The notes under the pieces were generated by a model. The model saw only the letters and a program-made list of their open reading frames with translations, was not told the DNA's origin and ran no database searches. From Pseudomonas fluorescens (GTDB taxonomy: Bacteria > Pseudomonadota > Gammaproteobacteria > Pseudomonadales > Pseudomonadaceae): a DNA stretch of 64,000 bases. Location: contig NZ_CP078138.1 of assembly GCF_019212185.1 (NCBI RefSeq), positions 3,454,501 through 3,518,500 on the forward strand, in the 5' to 3' direction. Positions within the stretch are counted from its first letter, which is position 1, and each line of letters begins with the position of its first letter. The position numbers and the translations under genes were made by a program. Below are positions 59,622 to 64,000 of the stretch, piece after piece.

Positions 59622-59656
59622 CGCCAGTAAAAAAACAAGTTGATTTTTTACTGGCG
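59622..59656. promoter_or_regulatory. 35-bp near-perfect palindrome in a divergent promoter region
   Basis: CGCCAGTAAAAAA (59622-59634) and TTTTTTACTGGCG (59644-59656) are exact complements. The centre ACAAGTTGA continues the symmetry (CAA-G-TTG) with one A/A mismatch. It lies 102 bp before the start of the binding-protein gene and 197 bp before the flavin oxidoreductase start. Both neighbours start here, so it is not a terminator and is best read as an operator. The rest of the 332-bp gap 59521-59852 holds a REPIN. Confidence 0.6.
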
Positions 59657-59714
59657 GTAAATTTCTATAGGCGAAAATAACAACAACCTGATGCGTCTGC
59701 CGCTGTTGCTTTTT

Positions 59715-59812
59715 GTAGGAGCGAGCCTGCTCGCGATGAACGTAAGGACGACGCGTTAATCCAGACAACACGCGTTATCGTTGGCGTTCTTCGCGAGCAG
59801 GCTCGCTCCCAC
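59715..59812. repeat. REPIN: two inverted REP sequences
   Basis: GTAGGAGCGAGCCTGCTCGC (from 59715) faces GCGAGCAGGCTCGCTCCCAC (ending at 59812). The ~54 bp between them are also imperfectly complementary (TCGCGATGAACG against CGTTCTTCGCGA), as in REPIN cruciforms. This is the common P. fluorescens REP family, mobilised in other genomes by RAYT transposases; no RAYT gene is in the window. Confidence 0.88.
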
Positions 59813-59852
59813 AAGGGATAGTGGGGATTAGCCTGACTGGAGTATGCGCACC

Positions 59853-61808
59853 ATGTCGTCCACCGCCTTCGCCCACCTGTTCGAACCGCTGCAGATCCGT
59901 GGCAAGCGCCTGAAAAACCGGATCATGTCCAGCGGTCATGACACCTCGATGCCCACCGACAACCTGGTCAACGAGCAGTTGATTGCCTATCACCGGGCGC
60001 GCGCCGAGGGCGGTGTGGGGTTGATTGTGTTGCAGGTGGCCGGGGTGCATGACAGTGCGCGCTACACCTCCCATGTGCTGATGGCCACCGACGATGCGTG
60101 CATTGCCGGCTATCGCGCGCTGGCCGAGACCTGCCATGCCCACGGCACCGTGGTGCTGTCGCAGATTTTTCACCCGGGCCGGGAAATCATGGAATCCAGC
60201 GACGGCTTGCTGGCGGTCGCCTACTCGCCGTCGGCGGTGCCCAATGAGCGCTTCCGGGTGATGCCTCGTGCCCTTGACCAGGGGATGATCGATGAGATCG
60301 TTGGCGGTTACGGCGCGGCGGCGCGACGCCTGCATCAGGCCGGAATCGATGGCGTCGAAGTGGTCGCCAGCCACGGCTATCTGCCGGCGCAATTCATCAA
60401 TCCACGGGTTAACCGCCGTACCGATGGCTACAACGGCGACCTCGAACAGCGTCTGCGTTTCTTGCGTGAAGTGATCGCCTGCGTGCGTGCCAACACCGAC
60501 GAACAGTTCATCATCGGCCTGCGGATTTCCGCCGACGAGCGCGACCCCGAAGGCCTGACCGAAGACGAATCGCTGCTCGCCGTGCAAGCGCTGCAAGGCG
60601 AACTGGATTACGTGCACATCGTCGCCGGCACCTCGGCGTCCTTGGGTGGCGCGGTGCACATCGTGCCGCCGATGGCCATCGAAGCGGCGTACCTGGCGCG
60701 GGAAGCCGGGACTTTCAAGGCCGGTTTGTCGATTCCGCTGTTCGTCACCGGCCGCATCAATCAGCCCCAGGAGGCCGAGCTGATCCTCGCCCGTGGTCAA
60801 GCCGACGTGTGCGGCATGACCCGTGCGCTGATCTGCGATCCACAGATGCCGAACAAGACCGACGCCGGCCGCGCCGAAGATGTGCGCGCCTGCATTGCCT
60901 GCAACCAGGCGTGCATCGGCCACTTCCACAAAGGCCTGCCGATCTCCTGCATCCAGCACCCGGAGACCGGCCGCGAGCTGATCTACGCGCAACGCCAGCC
61001 GGCGCAACAGCGCAAGCGAGTCATGATTGCCGGCGGTGGTCCGGCAGGGATGAAAGCCGCCACCGTGGCCGCTCAGCGCGGGCATGAGGTGACGCTGTAC
61101 GAAGCCAGCGCGCAACTCGGCGGCCAGGTGCTGCTGGCACAATTGCTGCCGCGCCGGGCCGAATTCGGTGGCGCCAGCACCAACCTGCAACGCGAGATGG
61201 AGTTGGCCGGGGTGCGTGTGGTGCGCAACACCCGGGTCGACCGCGCCCTGGTGGAACAGCAGAAACCCGATGTGTTGATCGTCGCCACCGGCGCCCAACC
61301 CTACTGGCCTCCCTTCGAACGCGGCGGTGAATTGCAGGTGGTGGATGCCTGGCAGGTGCTGCGCGACGAGGTACAGGTCGGCCGCTCGGTGGTGGTGGTC
61401 GACTGGCGTTGCGACTGGATCGGCCCCGGCATCGCCGAACGCCTGGTTCGCGCCGGGCATCAGGTGCAACTGGCGGTCAACGGCACCCATTGCGGGGAAA
61501 ATTTGCCGCTGTACGTGCGCGATCACCTGGCCGGTGAGCTGCACAAGCTCGGGGTGCCAATCACCCCCTACGCCCGTCTCTATGGCTGCGACGACAACAC
61601 GGTGTACCTGCAACACACCGCCAGTGGCGAGCCGATGCTGCTGGAAAACATTGACACCTTGGTACTGTGCCAGGGCCATCAGCCAGTCGACAGCCTTGGC
61701 GCTGAGGTACAGGACCTGGTGGAGATCCGCCGGATCGGCGACTGCCTGGCCCCGCGCACTGCCGAGGAAGCGATTTATGAAGGGCTGAAAGTCGCCTGGG
61801 AGCTTTGA
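59853..61808 (+). CDS. NADH:flavin oxidoreductase, DgcA/2,4-dienoyl-CoA-reductase type
   Basis: This is a 651-aa three-part enzyme. An Old-Yellow-type TIM barrel comes first (residues 1-~330; LFEPLQIRGKRLKNRIMSSG, HPGREIM). The 4Fe-4S Cys cluster CIACNQACIGHFHKGLPISC (~346-365) follows, and then FAD/NAD domains (RVMIAGGGPAGMKAATVAA). This is the plan of N-demethylases for dimethylglycine or N-methylproline (DgcA, StcD) as well as dienoyl-CoA reductase. ATG at 59853 is preferred, as GGAG lies 10 nt upstream; ATG at 59844 is too close to it. Amine catabolism fits the neighbours. Confidence 0.88.
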   Translation: MSSTAFAHLFEPLQIRGKRLKNRIMSSGHDTSMPTDNLVNEQLIAYHRARAEGGVGLIVLQVAGVHDSARYTSHVLMATDDACIAGYRALAETCHAHGTVVLSQIFHPGREIMESSDGLLAVAYSPSAVPNERFRVMPRALDQGMIDEIVGGYGAAARRLHQAGIDGVEVVASHGYLPAQFINPRVNRRTDGYNGDLEQRLRFLREVIACVRANTDEQFIIGLRISADERDPEGLTEDESLLAVQALQGELDYVHIVAGTSASLGGAVHIVPPMAIEAAYLAREAGTFKAGLSIPLFVTGRINQPQEAELILARGQADVCGMTRALICDPQMPNKTDAGRAEDVRACIACNQACIGHFHKGLPISCIQHPETGRELIYAQRQPAQQRKRVMIAGGGPAGMKAATVAAQRGHEVTLYEASAQLGGQVLLAQLLPRRAEFGGASTNLQREMELAGVRVVRNTRVDRALVEQQKPDVLIVATGAQPYWPPFERGGELQVVDAWQVLRDEVQVGRSVVVVDWRCDWIGPGIAERLVRAGHQVQLAVNGTHCGENLPLYVRDHLAGELHKLGVPITPYARLYGCDDNTVYLQHTASGEPMLLENIDTLVLCQGHQPVDSLGAEVQDLVEIRRIGDCLAPRTAEEAIYEGLKVAWEL

Positions 61809-61867
61809 GGCTGTTTATACTCCGGGGCTTTAGGTTTTGGCTTGAGCGCAAATCCGCGATTTTAACT

Positions 61868-61889
61868 GTAGGAGCGAGCTTGCTCCTGC
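61868..61889 (+). repeat. Single REP sequence
   Basis: GTAGGAGCGAGCTTGCTCCT (from 61868) is a lone REP of the same family as the REPIN 2 kb upstream, sitting 60 bp after the flavin oxidoreductase stop. It may act as a transcript end or stabiliser. Confidence 0.75.
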
Positions 61890-61928
61890 AGGGACCGCGC
61901 CCAAGCCCCTCCCGGTCTGGAATTCGCC

Positions 61929-62525
61929 ATGAGCAACAACAACATGCCTGCGCCCGACACCGCCAGCGCCTCACCGCATTTCCTCGGCACCCGCATCCGT
62001 GGCCTGCGCAAGCGCCGGGGCATGACCCTGGCGCAGTTGGCGCAGCTGAGTGAATTGACTGCCGGCTACATCAGCCAGCTGGAGCGCAACCTCGCCTACC
62101 CGTCGATCCCGGCGTTGTTCAACATCGCCCGCAGCCTGGGCGTGACCATCCAGTGGTTTTTCGCCAGTGAAGCCAATACCGCCCCCGAAGACGACGGCGT
62201 GGTGGTGCGCAAGAACAGCCGCCTGAGCGTGCATTACGAAGACGGCATCGTCGACCAGTTGCTCACCCCGCAACCCAACCGCCAACTGGAAATGCTCCAT
62301 TCACGCTTCCCGCCCGGCACCTACAGCCAGCAAAGCTACAGCCACGAAGGCGACGAAGCCGGCTACCTACTGTCCGGCACTTTCGAGTTGTGGGTCGGCG
62401 AGCGGCATTTCCAGCTCAACGAGGGCGACAGCTTCAGCTTCCCCAGCCAGCAGCCGCATCGCTACGGCAATCCCGGCGAGGTCGATGCCGTGGTGATCTG
62501 GGTGATTACGCCGCCGACTTTCTAA
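61929..62525 (+). CDS. XRE-family regulator with cupin domain
   Basis: The 198-aa protein has an N-terminal XRE HTH (residues ~20-75; IRGLRKRRGMTLAQLAQLSE, YISQLERNLAYPSI) and a C-terminal cupin ligand domain (~115-195; GYLLSGTFELWVGERHF, FPSQQPHRYGNPG). This is the design of PuuR-like regulators of polyamine or amino-acid use. Its stop overlaps the convergent AraC gene by 4 bp. It may bind the palindrome at 59622-59656, which is inference. Confidence 0.9.
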   Translation: MSNNNMPAPDTASASPHFLGTRIRGLRKRRGMTLAQLAQLSELTAGYISQLERNLAYPSIPALFNIARSLGVTIQWFFASEANTAPEDDGVVVRKNSRLSVHYEDGIVDQLLTPQPNRQLEMLHSRFPPGTYSQQSYSHEGDEAGYLLSGTFELWVGERHFQLNEGDSFSFPSQQPHRYGNPGEVDAVVIWVITPPTF

Positions 62526-63454
62526 CGCCGCCCTCGTCCCGCAACCTGCACCACCGGCGCGCGCTTGAGGGTGTCGCTGGGCAGCTCCTGGAACAAGGCG
62601 CGGTAACTGCTGGAAAAGCGCCCCAAATGCCAGAACGACCAGTGCATCGCCACTTCGGCGACGGTGGTCTGCTCGGGGTCGCGGCTGAGCAAATCGCGGC
62701 GCGCGCTGTTGAGGCGGCGCAGGCGCAGCCATTGGCTCGGGGCCATGCCGGTGAACGTCTTGAAGGCATGCTGCAACTGGCGCAGGGACACCCCGGCGAC
62801 ATTCGCCAGTTCCAGCAGGTTGAGGTTTTCTTCCGGGGTGTCGGCCGCCCACTCGCCGACGCGCTGCATGATCACCCGCTCCCCGGCACGACGCTGCAGC
62901 GCGCCCGGGTCGAGGCGCACGCAGGCGTTGTCGAGGATGAACAGACAGTCGTCCAGCAGTTGCTCGGTGAGGGCTTCGCGGCTGGGTGGATCGAGGGTCT
63001 CGGACAATCGGGTCAGGGTGCCGCTGAGCCAACGACTGAACAGCGCGTTCTGCTGGGAATTGAGCGGCGCGAGGAACAATCCCTCAAGGCGTTCGCTGGA
63101 CAACCCATGACGCTGCACGAACTCGGGACCGAACACCACGGCCACTTCCTGATAGTTCTCCGGGGTGATCCAGATGTTGCGGCTTTCACCGTTCAGCACA
63201 TACAGCGCGTTATCACTGCGATCGAAACAGAACGCCAGCGCCCCCGGCGGCGCGCTGAAATTCTGCTCGACCCGGGTGTTCATGCACTCCTCGTAGATCT
63301 CCACCCCCTGCAGGTCGAGATAGCGCACCCGGCCGGCGAAATGCCCCGGCGACATCTGCTGGTAATGCTGCACCCAGCCAGGGGTGGCACGGATCTGGTC
63401 GGCGACATCGGCGGTGTTGAAAGCCTGCACGTGCAACGGGTTTGGCGCTGTCAT
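62522..63454 (-). CDS. AraC family transcriptional regulator
   Basis: The 310-aa regulator has an N-terminal AraC-binding-like domain (~20-190) and a C-terminal double HTH (ELANVAGVSLRQLQHAFKTF, then TVAEVAMHWSFWHLGRFSSS). The C-terminal part resembles EutR and related amine-responsive regulators. A longer frame to 63925 is rejected because it runs back over the glutamine-synthetase gene; ATG at 63454 is used. It is divergent from that gene and likely controls it. Confidence 0.88.
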   Translation of the reverse strand: MTAPNPLHVQAFNTADVADQIRATPGWVQHYQQMSPGHFAGRVRYLDLQGVEIYEECMNTRVEQNFSAPPGALAFCFDRSDNALYVLNGESRNIWITPENYQEVAVVFGPEFVQRHGLSSERLEGLFLAPLNSQQNALFSRWLSGTLTRLSETLDPPSREALTEQLLDDCLFILDNACVRLDPGALQRRAGERVIMQRVGEWAADTPEENLNLLELANVAGVSLRQLQHAFKTFTGMAPSQWLRLRRLNSARRDLLSRDPEQTTVAEVAMHWSFWHLGRFSSSYRALFQELPSDTLKRAPVVQVAGRGRR

Positions 63455-63616
63455 GAGAAAGTCCGCGCACTCTTTTGGTGCGCTTTGCGGCTGCGGAAAG
63501 TGGATAGATAAGGACCATAACTGTCGCCCAAGATAGACCTCAACGCGCTTCAGGGGAAGCCTCTGTGCAAAGCCTGCCGGACCCTGGCGCGGTATAAAAC
63601 CAATAACGAGGTCTTT

Positions 63617-64000
63617 ATGAACGCCCCTTTCGATCAGCTCTCCACCTGGCTGAAAGATCACAAGATTACCGAAGTCGAATGCGTGGTCAGTGACCTGACC
63701 GGTATCGCTCGCGGCAAGATAGCGCCCACCAACAAGTTCCTGCATGAGCGAGGCATGCGCCTGCCGGAAAGTGTGCTGTTGCAAACGGTAACCGGGGATT
63801 TTGTCGACGACGACATCTACTACGACCTGCTCGACCCGGCCGACATCGACATGGTCTGCAAGCCGGTGGCGGACTCGGTGTACGTAATACCTTGGGCGAT
63901 CGAACCGACCGCCATCGTGATCCACGACACCTTCGACAAGTTCGGCAACCCGATCGAGCTGTCGCCGCGCAACGTGCTGAAGAAAGTCCTGCAGCTGTAC
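63617..64000 (+). CDS. Glutamine-synthetase-like gamma-glutamyl ligase, N-terminal part
   Basis: The 128 codons present form the beta-grasp N-domain of GlnA/PuuA-like ligases: ITEVECVVSDLTGIARGK and PADSVYVIPWAIEPTAIVIH-type sequence (here PVADSVYVIPWAIEPTAIVI). Many Pseudomonas PuuA/SpuI enzymes that attach glutamate to polyamines or other amines begin this way. An AACGAGG site precedes the ATG at 63617. The active-site domain lies beyond the window, so glutamine synthetase or polyamine ligase cannot be separated here. The context of amine genes favours the latter. Confidence 0.85.
   Translation, partial: MNAPFDQLSTWLKDHKITEVECVVSDLTGIARGKIAPTNKFLHERGMRLPESVLLQTVTGDFVDDDIYYDLLDPADIDMVCKPVADSVYVIPWAIEPTAIVIHDTFDKFGNPIELSPRNVLKKVLQLY

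Noticed and set aside
59775..61679. 634-aa open frame on the minus strand
   Set aside because: It is antisense to the flavin oxidoreductase gene and shows no family motif.
63455..63616. Sigma-54 promoter before the glutamine-synthetase-like gene
   Set aside because: The nearest GG/GC pair (TGGTGCGCTTTGC) has 8 bp instead of 10 bp between the two elements.
63455..63925. N-terminal extension of the AraC regulator to 63925
   Set aside because: It would run antisense through the glutamine-synthetase-like gene; the ATG at 63454 gives normal AraC length.

Overview
The window reads as chromosome of a fluorescent Pseudomonas (P. fluorescens-type). The grounds are high G+C throughout, Pseudomonas-type REP palindromes, an arn operon with a second arnT next to an Ais-like gene, acyl-CoA clusters, and proteins that recall Pseudomonas families across their whole length. 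The species call is inference. No rRNA, tRNA, CRISPR array, prophage or complete insertion sequence was seen.

Layout. 1-3.9 kb (minus strand): three genes of acyl-CoA metabolism (NDP-forming acyl-CoA synthetase cut by the window edge, acyl-CoA dehydrogenase, atypical crotonase). 4.2-5.4 kb: a secreted MliC-type protein, a 63-aa small protein and a DUF1428 protein. 5.7-23.1 kb: a lipid A / LPS modification region. It holds an Ais-like phosphatase and arnT copy 1 behind a PmrA-type box, a Fe3+ ABC transporter behind a Fur-type palindrome, a lone tyrosine recombinase, and then arnC-A-D-T2-E-F-ugd plus a third ArnT-like glycosyltransferase. arnB is not present. 23.3-28.7 kb: an HPP membrane protein, then a minus-strand unit of CtlX (citrulline/arginine-type hydrolase), an Lrp regulator and a polar amino acid ABC transporter.

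29-38.1 kb: branched-chain acyl-CoA catabolism. Two plus-strand genes look like valine steps (3-hydroxyisobutyryl-CoA hydrolase, acyl-CoA dehydrogenase). They converge on a five-gene minus-strand operon resembling the isoleucine branch (hydratase, dehydrogenase, thiolase, SDR dehydrogenase, acyl-CoA synthetase), followed upstream by an AraC regulator. 38.3-42.6 kb: EfeU-EfeO-EfeB-EfeM iron uptake genes behind adjacent PhoP-like and Fur-like boxes. 42.7-45.9 kb: an MFS transporter and a double-PAS hybrid kinase.

46.4-49.4 kb: a tightly overlapping four-gene operon of unknown product (acyl-CoA-dehydrogenase-like flavoprotein, PIG-L deacetylase, NodS-like methyltransferase, family 2 glycosyltransferase). 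I consider this the best candidate for an undescribed system: its parts parallel the NodC/NodB/NodS logic of making a deacetylated, N-methylated amino sugar. 49.4-56.7 kb: a beta-propeller protein with a linked HTH regulator, an amino acid permease, and a Tor-like three-gene signalling set (periplasmic binding protein, hybrid kinase with Hpt, response regulator). 56.8-64 kb: an amine/polyamine-type catabolic region (BetI-like TetR, class II aldolase, orphan PotF-like binding protein, DgcA-like flavin/Fe-S oxidoreductase, XRE-cupin regulator, AraC regulator, start of a glutamine-synthetase-like ligase). It includes a 35-bp near-perfect palindrome and a REPIN between divergent genes.

All calls were made by reading; no database search was run.
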